DNA from: Aliiglaciecola sp. 3_MG-2023
GTDB lineage: Bacteria; Pseudomonadota; Gammaproteobacteria; Enterobacterales; Alteromonadaceae
Reading direction: 5' to 3'
Length of the DNA: 64,000 nucleotides
Assembly: GCF_030548205.1 (NCBI RefSeq)
Contig: NZ_JAUORV010000016.1
Location: 62,001-126,000, forward strand
Part shown: in pieces, positions 18,139-27,718 of the stretch
Layout of the letters: each line of letters begins with the position of its first letter
Numbering within the stretch: the stretch's first letter is position 1
Position numbers and translations under genes: made by a program
The notes under the pieces: model-generated
What the model was told of the DNA's origin: nothing
Databases searched by the model: none
What the model saw: the letters and a program-made list of their open reading frames with translations, nothing else

Positions 18139-18167
18139 ATGCCAGTATGCTTAACACAGACTGGCAT
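18139..18167 (-). terminator. Terminator of the pyruvate dehydrogenase operon
   Basis: On the minus strand ATGCCAGT pairs with ACTGGCAT and is followed by a run of seven T residues, just after the lpd stop at 18188. This is a good intrinsic terminator. Confidence 0.85.
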
Positions 18168-18187
18168 TCTTAATATCCGTTAAAGCA

Positions 18188-19609
18188 TTACTTTTTCTTT
18201 GCTTTAGGATTCGGCAAGTCAGTAATACTTCCTTCGAAGATTTCAGAGGCTAAACCGATTGACTCATTCAACGTTGGGTGAGCATGAATTGTCAAAGCAA
18301 CATCTTCAGCATCAGCGCCCATTTCAATGGCTAGACCAATCTCACCTAACATTTCACCTGCGTTGATACCGATAATTGCACCACCGATAACACGATTAGA
18401 ATCTTTTTCGAATATCATCTTAGTCATACCTTCAGTACGACCTGAAGCGATAGCTCTACCAGAAGCAGCCCAAGGGAAAGTAGCAGTTTCGTAACTTACG
18501 CCTTGCTCTTTCGCTTCTTTTTCAGTTAATCCTACCCAAGCGACTTCTGGGTCAGTGTAAGCAACCGAAGGAATACATTTAGGGTCAAAGTAATGCTTCT
18601 TACCAGCAATCACTTCTGCAGCAACATGGCCTTCATGTACCGCTTTGTGAGCAAGCATAGGTTGACCAACAAGGTCGCCAATTGCATAGATGTGGCTAAC
18701 GTTAGTGCGCATTTGCTTATCAACGTTAATGAAACCGCGTTCATCTACTTTCACACCCGCTTTATCGGCAGCAACTAAACTACCGTTTGGACGACGTCCA
18801 ACGGCAACAAGAACTTTATCGTATTTGACTGGTTCAGCAGGTGCTTGTTTACCTTCAAAGGTAACATACAAGCCGTCTTTTTTAGCTTCAACTGCAGTCA
18901 CTTTGGTTTCTAACATCACGTTAAATTTATTTTTAACGTATTTTTGATAGATTTTGATAACGTCTTTATCCGCAGCTGGGATCAACTGGTCTAAAAATTC
19001 AACCACATCAATTTGCGAACCTAGAGAACGATAAACGGTCCCCATTTCCAAACCAATAATACCACCACCTAAAACAAGCATTTTTTCTGGAATGTCTTTC
19101 ATTTCCAATGCACCGGTAGAGTCGATTACACGATCATCATCATTTGGAATGAAAGGAAGAGAAACTGGCTCAGAACCCGCCGCAATAATTGCATTATCGA
19201 AAGTAATGGTGGTTTTACCGTCTTTGCCTTCTACTTCAAGGGTATTAGAACCGGTGAACTTACCGTAACCTTGCACAAATTTAACTTTGCGCATTTTCGA
19301 CATACCTGATAAACCTTTAGTAAGTTGCCCTACTACACTGTCTTTCCAGCTGCGTACTTTATCTAAATCAATTTTCGGCTCACCAAAGACTACACCATGG
19401 GATGCCATTTCTTTTGCATCATCAATAACTTTGGCAACGTGAAGTAACGCTTTAGAAGGGATACAGCCTACATTAAGACATACTCCGCCTAAGGTTTCAC
19501 GGGAGTCAATGATGACTGTTTCAATACCTAAATCGGCAGCTCTAAAAGCTGCGGAATAACCACCAGGTCCTGCACCTAGCACAACCAGTTGAGTTTTAAT
19601 TTCGCTCAT
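18188..19609 (-). CDS. lpdA: Dihydrolipoamide dehydrogenase (E3)
   Basis: A 473-residue flavoenzyme that reoxidises lipoamide for the pyruvate and 2-oxoglutarate dehydrogenase complexes. The FAD motif GAGPGGYSAAFRAA is at 12-25, the redox disulfide GGVCLNVGCIPSK has C44 and C49, the NAD motif GGGIIGLEMG follows, and the C-terminal active-site His is in HAHPTLNES. Last gene of the aceE-aceF-lpd operon, but 152 bp and a terminator-like hairpin separate it from aceF. Differential expression or its own promoter is therefore likely, as in E. coli. Confidence 0.97.
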   Translation of the reverse strand: MSEIKTQLVVLGAGPGGYSAAFRAADLGIETVIIDSRETLGGVCLNVGCIPSKALLHVAKVIDDAKEMASHGVVFGEPKIDLDKVRSWKDSVVGQLTKGLSGMSKMRKVKFVQGYGKFTGSNTLEVEGKDGKTTITFDNAIIAAGSEPVSLPFIPNDDDRVIDSTGALEMKDIPEKMLVLGGGIIGLEMGTVYRSLGSQIDVVEFLDQLIPAADKDVIKIYQKYVKNKFNVMLETKVTAVEAKKDGLYVTFEGKQAPAEPVKYDKVLVAVGRRPNGSLVAADKAGVKVDERGFINVDKQMRTNVSHIYAIGDLVGQPMLAHKAVHEGHVAAEVIAGKKHYFDPKCIPSVAYTDPEVAWVGLTEKEAKEQGVSYETATFPWAASGRAIASGRTEGMTKMIFEKDSNRVIGGAIIGINAGEMLGEIGLAIEMGADAEDVALTIHAHPTLNESIGLASEIFEGSITDLPNPKAKKK

Positions 19610-19710
19610 TATGACCTCAAATTTCGAATTCTATTCTGACAGACCTGTAAAATACTACCTTCGCAACAGTATGTTAGCAAAGGAAAGCACGACTAATCAC
19701 GAAAAATATC

Positions 19711-19750
19711 AAAAAAGTGCGCTTTTACATTATTTATATATAAGCGCACC
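19711..19750 (-). terminator. Terminator/attenuator between aceF and lpd
   Basis: On the minus strand GTGCGCTT pairs with AAGCGCAC around a 17-base AT-rich loop and is followed by TTTTTT, 10-50 bases after the aceF stop. It looks like an intrinsic terminator that would reduce readthrough into lpd. Confidence 0.7.
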
Positions 19751-19761
19751 TATATTGCTAG

Positions 19762-21759
19762 CTAAAGTAGAATTTGACGAAGATCTGCTAACACATTGCT
19801 TAGGTGCACCGCAAAGCGTGCAGCCACAGCACCATCGATCACACGGTGATCGTATGACAATGATAGTGGTAACATAAGTCTTGGTTCAAAATCTTTACCA
19901 TTCCATTTAGGTTTCATCTCACTCTTTGAGACACCCAAAATAGCCACATCAGGAGCATTTACGATAGGCGTAAATGCCGTACCACCAATGCCACCTAAGC
20001 TAGAGATAGTAAAACAACTCCCCTGCATATCAGGGCCTTTCAATTTGCCTTCTCTGGCTTTAATACTAATTTCAGTAAGCTCACGAGATATTTCGACAAT
20101 ACCTTTTTTATCTACATCACGCACAACAGGAACAACAAGTCCTCCTGGCGTCTCAACCGCAATACCAATATGGTAGTACTTTTTCTGGATCAAAGATTCA
20201 CCAGATTCAGATAACGATGTATTAAATACTGGATAGGCCTTTAACGCATCAGCTACCGCTTTCATCATAAACACTAGCGGTGTGATTTTAACCCCGAGTT
20301 TACGTTTTTCGGCGATGACATTTTGTTCTTTACGGAATTTTTCTAACTCAGTAATATCCGCTTCTTCAAACTGAGTAACATGTGGAATCGTTACCCAATT
20401 GCGATGCAGATTCGGTCCAGAAATTTTCTGAATTCGCGTAAGAGGAACTTCTTCCACTTCACCAAACTTAGCAAAATCCACTTTAGGTGGAGCGAGTACT
20501 TGCAAACCACCTGAACCGCTTCCTACCGATGAACCTGGCGTCATCTTAGGACGTGATAATTCATATTTAACAAAAGATTGAACATCTTCTTTTAAAATAC
20601 GTTTCTTAGGACCGCTACCAGTTACCTGAGTTAAATCGACACCAAACTCTCTTGCTAGGCGTCGTACCGAGGGTGAAGCATGCACTTTACCACTGGACTT
20701 TTTATCAGCCGCAGAAGGATGATGAGGAACTGGAGGTTTGCGAGCACTTGCAGGCGCTGCTTGAGCTGGGGCAGCAGGTGCCGCAGCTTTTTGTGCAGGA
20801 GCAGGGGCCGCAGCCTTAGGCGCTGATTTTTCAGTGACTTCAAGGGTAATAACCAAACTACCTTCAGACACTTTATCACCGACTTTGAGTTCAACACTTT
20901 TTACCGTACCACTTTTGGGTGACGGCACGTCCATCGTAGCCTTATCTGTTTCCAACGTGACCAGTCCGGCTTCAGCTTCAATCTCATCACCAGCTGCAAC
21001 TAGTACTTCAATCACATCGACATCAGTGTCGCCACCAATATCTGGGACGTTAACATCAATCACAGACGTCGTTTCTTCACCGGAATCTGCCTCTTCTGTT
21101 GCAGGCTCTTCTGAAACAGTTGCTTCTTGAGCTGGCGCGGATGCAGGTTCTGACGCTGCAGGCGCGGCTTCAGCGCTTGAGTCTGATGCACCTTGCGTTG
21201 CTAACTCAAGTACTAAGGTTCCTTCAGAAACTTTGTCGCCCACTTTAATTTTTAAGGACTTAACCACACCCGCTGCAGGTGATGGTACGTCCATTGTGGC
21301 CTTATCAGTTTCCAACGTAATTAAACCGGTTTCAGCTTCAATTTCATCGCCTTCAGCAACCAGTACTTCGATAACATCCACATCGGTATCACCGCCAATA
21401 TCAGGCACTTTAACTTCAATCACTTCACTGCTTGAACTTGCGGCAGCTTGGGACGTTTGTGGCGTTGATTCTGGTGCTTTTTCTGGCGTTGCATCAGACG
21501 CTGGTGCTTCTGACGAAGCACCTTCAGCAGCAAGTTTCATTATCAAAGTATCTTGACTGACTTTATCGCCAACCTTTACCAGAATATCGGCAACTGAGCC
21601 TGCAAACGGCGCAGGAATATCCATACTGGACTTATCACTTTCTACCGTTATTAGGGAAGATTCAGCTTCAACCTCTTCGCCAACCGAGACACAAATTTCG
21701 ATAACTTCTACTTCTTCACCGCCCACATCGGGGACCAATACATCTTTTAAATCTGACAT
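19762..21759 (-). CDS. aceF: Pyruvate dehydrogenase E2, dihydrolipoyl acetyltransferase
   Basis: The 665-residue core of the pyruvate dehydrogenase complex. Three lipoyl domains are visible with lipoyl lysines K43 (VESDKSSMD), K153 and K273 (both LETDKATMD). They are separated by Ala/Pro/Ser/Glu-rich linkers. A peripheral-subunit-binding domain follows at about 361-393 (ASPSVRRLAREFGVD), then the catalytic acetyltransferase domain with SYDHRVIDGA near the end. Start: the ATG at 21759 follows GGGAGGA by 8 bases; a frame extension to 21774 only translates that ribosome binding site. The aceE stop is 15 bp upstream. Confidence 0.97.
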   Translation of the reverse strand: MSDLKDVLVPDVGGEEVEVIEICVSVGEEVEAESSLITVESDKSSMDIPAPFAGSVADILVKVGDKVSQDTLIMKLAAEGASSEAPASDATPEKAPESTPQTSQAAASSSSEVIEVKVPDIGGDTDVDVIEVLVAEGDEIEAETGLITLETDKATMDVPSPAAGVVKSLKIKVGDKVSEGTLVLELATQGASDSSAEAAPAASEPASAPAQEATVSEEPATEEADSGEETTSVIDVNVPDIGGDTDVDVIEVLVAAGDEIEAEAGLVTLETDKATMDVPSPKSGTVKSVELKVGDKVSEGSLVITLEVTEKSAPKAAAPAPAQKAAAPAAPAQAAPASARKPPVPHHPSAADKKSSGKVHASPSVRRLAREFGVDLTQVTGSGPKKRILKEDVQSFVKYELSRPKMTPGSSVGSGSGGLQVLAPPKVDFAKFGEVEEVPLTRIQKISGPNLHRNWVTIPHVTQFEEADITELEKFRKEQNVIAEKRKLGVKITPLVFMMKAVADALKAYPVFNTSLSESGESLIQKKYYHIGIAVETPGGLVVPVVRDVDKKGIVEISRELTEISIKAREGKLKGPDMQGSCFTISSLGGIGGTAFTPIVNAPDVAILGVSKSEMKPKWNGKDFEPRLMLPLSLSYDHRVIDGAVAARFAVHLSNVLADLRQILL

Positions 21760-21774
21760 TTTGAGTCCTCCCAA

Positions 21775-24447
21775 TTACGCGTAAAGCGGATTAAGTTTGT
21801 CGCCATCAATACCAAACTCTTTGATAGCCTCTAGTACAACTTTCTTATCGATATCACCGGCTTTGCTTAACTCAGTTAGCGCAGCTAAGGCGATAAACTT
21901 AGCATCAACTTCGAAATGGTGACGCAAGTTAGGACGACTATCAGAACGTCCAAACCCGTCTGTACCTAGCACTTTATATTGACCTGGAACAAATGCACGA
22001 ACTTGGTCTGCGTAGTTTTTAACGTAATCAGTAGCGGCAATAGTAGGTCCTTCGAACCCTTCTTCAAGTACGCTGGTGATATAAGGTACTTTTGCTTTTT
22101 TGTCTGGATTAAGCATATTGTAATGTTCACAATCTAAACCATCACGGGCCAATTCATTAAATGAAGGCACACTATATACTTCAGAAGCAACAGAGAACTT
22201 GTCTTTCAACAATTGCGCAGCTTCACGCACTTGCAACAAAATAGTACCAGAACCAAGTAATTTAACTTTCTTCTTACTCTTCGCTGTGCCTACTTTTTCT
22301 AGAGAATATATCCCTTTAATGATGCCTTCTTCTGCCCCTTTAGGCATTTCTGGCTGGGCATAGTTTTCGTTCATTACCGTTAAGTAGTAGAAAACATTCT
22401 CATGATTTTCACCCATTCGACGTAAACCGTCTTGTACCACAACGGCCACTTCGTAACCATAAGTCGGATCGTAAGTCACACAGTTTGGAATCAGAGCCGC
22501 TTGCACGTGGCTATGTCCATCTTGATGCTGTAAGCCCTCACCATTGAGTGTCGTCCGGCCAGCGGTTCCACCTACCAAGAATCCTCTTGCCTGACTATCA
22601 CCGGCTGCCCACGCCATATCACCCACACGTTGGAAACCAAACATAGAGTAATAAATGTAGACTGGGATCATAGGTAAATTATTGGTCGAGTATGACGTCC
22701 CTGCTGCTAACCACGACGCCATAGCACCGAGTTCGTTAATCCCTTCTTGTAACACCTGACCTTTTTTATCTTCACGATAGTAGGCCACTTGATCAGCATC
22801 TTGAGGAACATATTTTTGTCCCTGACTAGAATAAATACCCACTTGGCGGAACAAACCTTCCATACCAAAAGTACGGGCTTCATCAGGAATAATAGGTACG
22901 ATACGACTACCAATCTGTTTATCTTTGAGCATAACAGTCAAGACGCGAACAAAGGCCATGGTTGTGGAGATCTCACGCTCTCCAGAGCCTTTAGTGATAG
23001 CTTCGAAAGACTTTAACGGTATCGCAGGTAAATCTTCTGTGCTGTCAGCTAAACGGGTTGGCATATATCCAAACAGTTTTTCTCTGCGTCGTCTAAGATA
23101 AGTTAACTCTGGGCTATCTTCAGAAAACTTGTAATAAGGTAAGTTTTCAAGATCCTCATCAGCAACCGGAATATTGAAGCGATCACGATATTGGCGAACC
23201 GCATCGATATCCATCTTCTTAACGTTATGGGCGATATTCTTACCTTCACCAGCAGAACCTAAACCATAACCTTTAACGGTCTTGGCAAGAATTACCTGCG
23301 GACGACCTTGGGTTTCTGAAGCGCGTTTATAAGCAGCATAAACTTTAACCGGATCGTGCCCACCACGATTCAAACGCCAGATATCGTCATCTGACATATT
23401 TGAAACCATTTCTTTCAGTTCTGGGTATTTTCCAAAGAAGTTCTCACGGGTGTAAGCGCCTCCTTTAGCTTTGTAGTTTTGGTATTCACCATCTACCGTT
23501 TCATTCATTACATCAAGTAACTTTCCAGAAGTGTCACGCGCTAAAAGCGGATCCCAATAGCGACCCCAAATCACTTTGATGACTTCCCAACCTGCTCCGC
23601 GGAATGTCCCTTCTAATTCTTGGATAATCTTTCCATTACCACGAACAGGTCCATCTAGACGTTGCAAATTACAGTTAATAACGAATGTTAAGTTGTCTAA
23701 ACCTTCACGGGAAGCTAGACCAATAGCACCTAAACTTTCTGGCTCATCCACTTCACCATCACCCATGAAACACCATACGCGCTGTTCTGAACAATCTTTT
23801 AGTCCACGATTGGTAAGGTATTTTAAGAAACGGGCTAGATAGATAGCCTGCATTGGACCTAAGCCCATAGATACCGTTGGAAACTGCCAAAAATCTGGCA
23901 TCAATTTAGGATGCGGGTATGAAGAAATCCCCTTGCCATCCACTTCCTGACGGAATCCATCTAACTGCTCTTCCGATAAACGACCTTCGATGTAAGCTCG
24001 CGAATATATGCCGGGAGAAACATGCCCCTGAACAAATAAATAATCGCCGCCATCCTTGTCGTTAGGTGCGCGGAAAAAGTGGTTAAAGCCCACATCATAA
24101 AGCATAGCTGAGGATGCAAAACTTGATATATGGCCACCTAACTCTAAATCTTTCTTAGAGCCGCGCAAAACCATCATCATTGCATTCCAACGGATTGCTT
24201 GACGAATTTTAGCTTCAATCGTTTGATCCCCGGGCATAGTCGGTTCTTGACCTGCGGGAATGGTGTTTATATAGGCAGTTGTTGCTGTATAGGGTAAGTA
24301 CGCACCATTACGGCGAGCCTTTTCTATCAAGCTTTCTAATAAGTAGTGGGCGCGTTCTACACCCTCTTCTTCAAGTACTGCGTCTAGGGCTTCTATCCAT
24401 TCCTGGGTTTCTTGTGGATCCACATCCGGATGCATCATATCAGCCAT
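21775..24447 (-). CDS. aceE: Pyruvate dehydrogenase E1 (homodimeric)
   Basis: The 890-residue thiamine-diphosphate enzyme decarboxylates pyruvate and transfers the acetyl group to AceF lipoate. The length and homodimeric layout match E. coli AceE (887). The ThDP-binding motif GDGEVDEPE...NLTFVINCN is near residues 229-262, and the pyrimidine domain contains FGMEGLFRQVGIYS. It is the first catalytic gene of the operon, 133 bp downstream of pdhR. Confidence 0.98.
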   Translation of the reverse strand: MADMMHPDVDPQETQEWIEALDAVLEEEGVERAHYLLESLIEKARRNGAYLPYTATTAYINTIPAGQEPTMPGDQTIEAKIRQAIRWNAMMMVLRGSKKDLELGGHISSFASSAMLYDVGFNHFFRAPNDKDGGDYLFVQGHVSPGIYSRAYIEGRLSEEQLDGFRQEVDGKGISSYPHPKLMPDFWQFPTVSMGLGPMQAIYLARFLKYLTNRGLKDCSEQRVWCFMGDGEVDEPESLGAIGLASREGLDNLTFVINCNLQRLDGPVRGNGKIIQELEGTFRGAGWEVIKVIWGRYWDPLLARDTSGKLLDVMNETVDGEYQNYKAKGGAYTRENFFGKYPELKEMVSNMSDDDIWRLNRGGHDPVKVYAAYKRASETQGRPQVILAKTVKGYGLGSAGEGKNIAHNVKKMDIDAVRQYRDRFNIPVADEDLENLPYYKFSEDSPELTYLRRRREKLFGYMPTRLADSTEDLPAIPLKSFEAITKGSGEREISTTMAFVRVLTVMLKDKQIGSRIVPIIPDEARTFGMEGLFRQVGIYSSQGQKYVPQDADQVAYYREDKKGQVLQEGINELGAMASWLAAGTSYSTNNLPMIPVYIYYSMFGFQRVGDMAWAAGDSQARGFLVGGTAGRTTLNGEGLQHQDGHSHVQAALIPNCVTYDPTYGYEVAVVVQDGLRRMGENHENVFYYLTVMNENYAQPEMPKGAEEGIIKGIYSLEKVGTAKSKKKVKLLGSGTILLQVREAAQLLKDKFSVASEVYSVPSFNELARDGLDCEHYNMLNPDKKAKVPYITSVLEEGFEGPTIAATDYVKNYADQVRAFVPGQYKVLGTDGFGRSDSRPNLRHHFEVDAKFIALAALTELSKAGDIDKKVVLEAIKEFGIDGDKLNPLYA

Positions 24448-24580
24448 GGTGCTTTCCTTTAGTTAGTTTAAAGATAAATTTACTGACCGAGAAAACAAAG
24501 AATAGTTTATTTTCATATTCTTTTCTTTCAGTTCAGTAAGTAAATTACATAAATTAGCAAAATTAACTTTGCCAAAAAGG

Positions 24581-25336
24581 TTATTCCTGTATTTCAATTC
24601 TTCTAAGTGCCCGTTGCACTCGGGTATCTTGTCGATTGATCTCTAACAAAATATCTTCAATGAACGCCAAATGTTCATTACTTGCTTGTCTAGCTGTTTC
24701 TGGATTACGAGAAACTATGCCAGCTAATATTTTTTCACGCTGCTTATGAATAATGTCAGTAACATCATCTCGAATTGCCAACATTTCAAAGTTCGCTTTG
24801 ATATTTTCCTGCAACATTGATTTCAAACTACGCATAACATGCACTAACACTAAATTATGTGAAGCCATGGCCATGGCAAGATAAAACTCCACCAAGGCTT
24901 TGGACAAATCCGTTTTGTCTGACTTTTTAGAAAGCTCTGAAATCGAGGCTAGTGCATTTTCGAGTTTGATATAATCTTCTGGTTGCCCTCGCAAGGCAGC
25001 ATAATAAGCCGCCATGCCTTCTAAAGCATGACGAAATTCTAATAAATCAAATTGAGTTTCTGGTCGTTTGGCAATGAGATCCATTAGTGGATCTGTAACC
25101 GATGCAGTTAAGTTGCGCTTGACAAAAGTACCGCCGCCTTGTTTACGCAACAATAAACCGCGGGCTTCTAAATTTTGAATCGCTTCACGCAAGGACGGCC
25201 TAGAAACAGCAAACTTCTCGGCAAGTTCACGCTCAGATGGTAACTTTTGCCCGGCTAATAAACGGCCGTCAATGATCATTGATTCCAACTCTTCAGTAAT
25301 CACATCAGAAAGTTTTCGTGACTGTATGCGTTGCAT
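24581..25336 (-). CDS. pdhR: Pyruvate-sensing GntR regulator PdhR
   Basis: A 251-residue FadR-subfamily GntR regulator. The N-terminal winged helix spans about residues 8-72 (GQKLPSERELAEKFAVSRPSLREA, then a GGGTFV wing). The C-terminal helical ligand domain contains the expected Asp/His-type sites (EFRHALEGMAA and SNEHLAFIEDI). In E. coli PdhR represses pdhR-aceEF-lpd until pyruvate binds. The same order here, plus a matching operator upstream at 25422, supports that role. Confidence 0.95.
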   Translation of the reverse strand: MQRIQSRKLSDVITEELESMIIDGRLLAGQKLPSERELAEKFAVSRPSLREAIQNLEARGLLLRKQGGGTFVKRNLTASVTDPLMDLIAKRPETQFDLLEFRHALEGMAAYYAALRGQPEDYIKLENALASISELSKKSDKTDLSKALVEFYLAMAMASHNLVLVHVMRSLKSMLQENIKANFEMLAIRDDVTDIIHKQREKILAGIVSRNPETARQASNEHLAFIEDILLEINRQDTRVQRALRRIEIQE

Positions 25337-25421
25337 GTTTGCGCGTGCTTCCTCAAAAAGTGTTAGGGCTCGCCATAGTGTTAATTAGCAAAAAACGCTT
25401 CTGCTACACCCACACACTAAA

Positions 25422-25436
25422 ATTGGTAAGACCATT
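25422..25436. promoter_or_regulatory. PdhR operator upstream of pdhR
   Basis: ATTGGTAAGACCATT matches the PdhR box ATTGGTnnnACCAAT in 14 of 15 positions counting the free spacer, 86 bp before the pdhR start. Autoregulation of the operon by PdhR is the straightforward reading. Confidence 0.85.
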
Positions 25437-25558
25437 TTACCTAATAGGTTAGACTAGTTATTTAATTACGTAAACCTTTTACCTGAAAAACTTTTTCAAA
25501 CATTCTGTTAAAAAAACTCGAAAGTTGTTAAACAACCTATTTTTAAAGGCTTTTCATG

Positions 25559-25573
25559 AATGGTCAGACCACA
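25559..25573. promoter_or_regulatory. Second GntR/FadR-like operator
   Basis: AATGGTCAGACCACA keeps the core TGGTnnnACCA of FadR-subfamily sites and also fits the FadR core TGGTCnGACCA. It lies 137 bp upstream of the first box, between ampE and pdhR. It could be a second PdhR site or a site for FadR; sequence alone does not decide. Confidence 0.5.
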
Positions 25574-25603
25574 ATCCGCAAATTGGCGCAAAGTGCAGTT
25601 AAT

Positions 25604-26428
25604 TTACCTCAGCCAACCCGAAAGGGACAACACCGAAATTAACACCACTAAAAACATTACATTTCGTTTTGCTAATCGAACCAGAGTACAAGGTTCTTCA
25701 GTATAGTCTGATTTATCACATTCGACTTCCTCTGCAGCATCAGCAACACTGCATAACATTTCTTTAGCTGAAATACTAAGGTCAAATAAATAGGTTAACC
25801 ATATGGGAAGCGCTTTGGAAAAATGCCCCATTAAAAGTAATCCTAAGGTGGTTATTCTGACAGGCAGCCAATCAAGTACCGCCATTAATTGTTCAGCGAT
25901 AGTGAGGTCTTGCTGATATTCATTTTTATAAGCTTCTGTTGAGCTTCTTGCTATTACATACATCACGGCACCAGCAGGGCCCAGAATGGCAAACCAAATA
26001 ATGACAGCTGCATAATGCTGGTAATTCAACCAAACTAAGGCTTGACCAAATGACCTTGGGCTGTCACCGCTGTGTCCTAATTGATCCGCATACAGTGAAC
26101 AAGCTTGAAAATCACCTCTATTTGCTGCTTGCAGATAACATTTATAAATTTCCCGCAACTTTGGGCAACCGATACATACCATTAAAATAGCAGTATCGAG
26201 AATTAATCTAATTAACGAGTTATCCACGCTATTTAGCAGCACCAGAATGAAAAAAGCAGGGATTAACACAACCGCTAAAAAAGTAATACTGGTCATATCT
26301 TCAGAAAAGATACCTTTGCGGGTTAAGAAATTTTGGTATATTCCATTGTAAAAACTCTCTCGCCAATATTTAGTTTGGGTGGCTATACGCTCTGCCATTA
26401 AAACCACAATTAAGCTTATTAATGTCAT
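25604..26428 (-). CDS. ampE: AmpE inner-membrane protein
   Basis: This 274-residue polytopic membrane protein resembles AmpE: N-terminal MTLISLIVVLMAERI, hydrophobic segments around residues 45-75, 140-170, 195-215 and at the C-terminus (VMFLVVLISVLSLSGWL). ampE follows ampD in many gammaproteobacteria and was first described with AmpD in beta-lactamase regulation. Its biochemical role is unclear. It lies 71 bp downstream of ampD on the same strand. Confidence 0.88.
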   Translation of the reverse strand: MTLISLIVVLMAERIATQTKYWRESFYNGIYQNFLTRKGIFSEDMTSITFLAVVLIPAFFILVLLNSVDNSLIRLILDTAILMVCIGCPKLREIYKCYLQAANRGDFQACSLYADQLGHSGDSPRSFGQALVWLNYQHYAAVIIWFAILGPAGAVMYVIARSSTEAYKNEYQQDLTIAEQLMAVLDWLPVRITTLGLLLMGHFSKALPIWLTYLFDLSISAKEMLCSVADAAEEVECDKSDYTEEPCTLVRLAKRNVMFLVVLISVLSLSGWLR

Positions 26429-26499
26429 GGAACTTCCTTTTGTTAATTATCTTCATTTAAAAAAACTGTGGATTGCATTAAAAATCACGAGAAACAGGG

Positions 26500-27075
26500 T
26501 TAAGAATTATAGAAAAAACCAATCTGTTGTCGATACCTGCCCCAGTCAAAGCTCACACCAGGATCCGTTTTTCGCCCCGGAGCAATATCATTGTGCCCAA
26601 CTATCCTAGACAAATTAATTAAAGGATATTGAGCAACGATGGCGTGTGTTGCTCGAACTAACGCTGCATATTGCTGTGCACTATATTCGGTATTATCTGT
26701 TCCTTCTAACTCAATGCCAATGGAAAAGTCATTGCATCTGGTACGACCTTGAAAGGAAGAGACACCTGCGTGCCAGGCACGGTTTTCAAAGCCTACAAAT
26801 TGGACGATTTGACCATCTCTTCGAATTAACAGGTGAGCAGACACGCGCATTTGGTAAATTTGTTCGAACATAGGATGAATATGCGGCTGAAGCTTACCCG
26901 CAAAAAAATCTAAAATATACGGGCCACCGAACTCCCCTGGTGGCAATGATATATTGTGGATTACCAATAGACTGATATCATTGGGATCTGGTCTACAATC
27001 AAAATGTTCACATTCTGAGCGTTTAACCGAGTCAAGCCAACCCGCGTGTATTTGCAATCTGGTGTCTGAGACCAT
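26500..27075 (-). CDS. ampD: 1,6-anhydro-MurNAc-L-alanine amidase AmpD
   Basis: A 191-residue cytosolic zinc amidase (amidase_2 family) without signal peptide, as expected for AmpD. It cleaves anhydro-muropeptides during cell-wall recycling. Likely zinc ligands are the His of LLVIHNISLP, the His of RIVGHNDIAPGRK and the Asp of KTDPGVSFDW. Family blocks GRTRCNDFSIGIELEG and RAWHAGVSSF are intact. With amgK and murU at 40.7-42.4 kb the window encodes several steps of muropeptide recycling. Confidence 0.95.
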   Translation of the reverse strand: MVSDTRLQIHAGWLDSVKRSECEHFDCRPDPNDISLLVIHNISLPPGEFGGPYILDFFAGKLQPHIHPMFEQIYQMRVSAHLLIRRDGQIVQFVGFENRAWHAGVSSFQGRTRCNDFSIGIELEGTDNTEYSAQQYAALVRATHAIVAQYPLINLSRIVGHNDIAPGRKTDPGVSFDWGRYRQQIGFFYNS

Positions 27076-27132
27076 ATATAAAACAAGCCGTTAGTTTAAA
27101 AGCGATAAAGAAGCAGCATAGCAGGGTATAGA

Positions 27133-27657
27133 ATGGAACAAAATCAATCACCAGCGGAAAACTCCACTAAAATAGGAAAATGGATGTTTTTCGCCTTTTG
27201 GATAGTTGGCCTGTTGCTGCTATCGCTGTATTTCGGTGATCGATTAGAAAAACAAATCAATCCCAATCAGAATCCTGAAAGTCAACTCAACAATGGTGCG
27301 GTTGAAGTCAAGCTTAAGCGTAATCGAATGGGACACTATGTCGCTAGTGGTCTGATTAATGATCAACCTGTGACGTTTTTATTGGATACCGGAGCAACCA
27401 ATGTTTCTGTGCCTGCTCACCTGGCAAATGAATTAGGGTTGGTAGCCGGTGCAAGATATACAGTTTCAACGGCCAATGGCAACGTGACAGTAGCACAAAC
27501 AAATATACAACAACTGGATTTAGGCTCAATTCGAATAAACAACGTTCGTGCCAGTATCAACCCCGGCATGTTAAGTGATGAAATACTGTTAGGTATGAGT
27601 GTACTCAAACAGTTGGAATTTACTCAACGCGGTGATTGGTTGATACTGCGACATTAA
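27133..27657 (+). CDS. Membrane-anchored retropepsin-like aspartic protease
   Basis: A 174-residue protein with one N-terminal membrane segment (about residues 17-36, WMFFAFWIVGLLLLSLYFG) and a periplasmic clan AA protease domain. The active-site motif FLLDTGATNVSV is near residue 81, and a family-typical DEILLGMSVLKQL lies near the end. This matches the bacterial retropepsin-like group of about 170-200 residues. Substrate unknown. It diverges from ampD across 57 bp and precedes nadC. Confidence 0.88.
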   Translation: MEQNQSPAENSTKIGKWMFFAFWIVGLLLLSLYFGDRLEKQINPNQNPESQLNNGAVEVKLKRNRMGHYVASGLINDQPVTFLLDTGATNVSVPAHLANELGLVAGARYTVSTANGNVTVAQTNIQQLDLGSIRINNVRASINPGMLSDEILLGMSVLKQLEFTQRGDWLILRH

Positions 27658-27718
27658 CAATACTGAATAGATTACCCCCTAGGCTAATCTGCCACTACTT
27701 TACTTGTGTGACTTTTAT

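Noticed and set aside
19611-19877. 88-codon plus-strand frame over the lpd-aceF gap
   Set aside because: It covers the start of lpd, a terminator hairpin and the 3' end of aceF, and has no coding features.
20820-21430. Long direct DNA repeats and long open frames on the opposite strand
   Set aside because: They come from the duplicated lipoyl domains and Ala/Pro linkers of aceF and are shadows of that gene.
27668-27690. Short inverted repeat AGATTA/TAATCT before nadC as a terminator
   Set aside because: Six-base AT-rich stem with no T tract; too weak to call.
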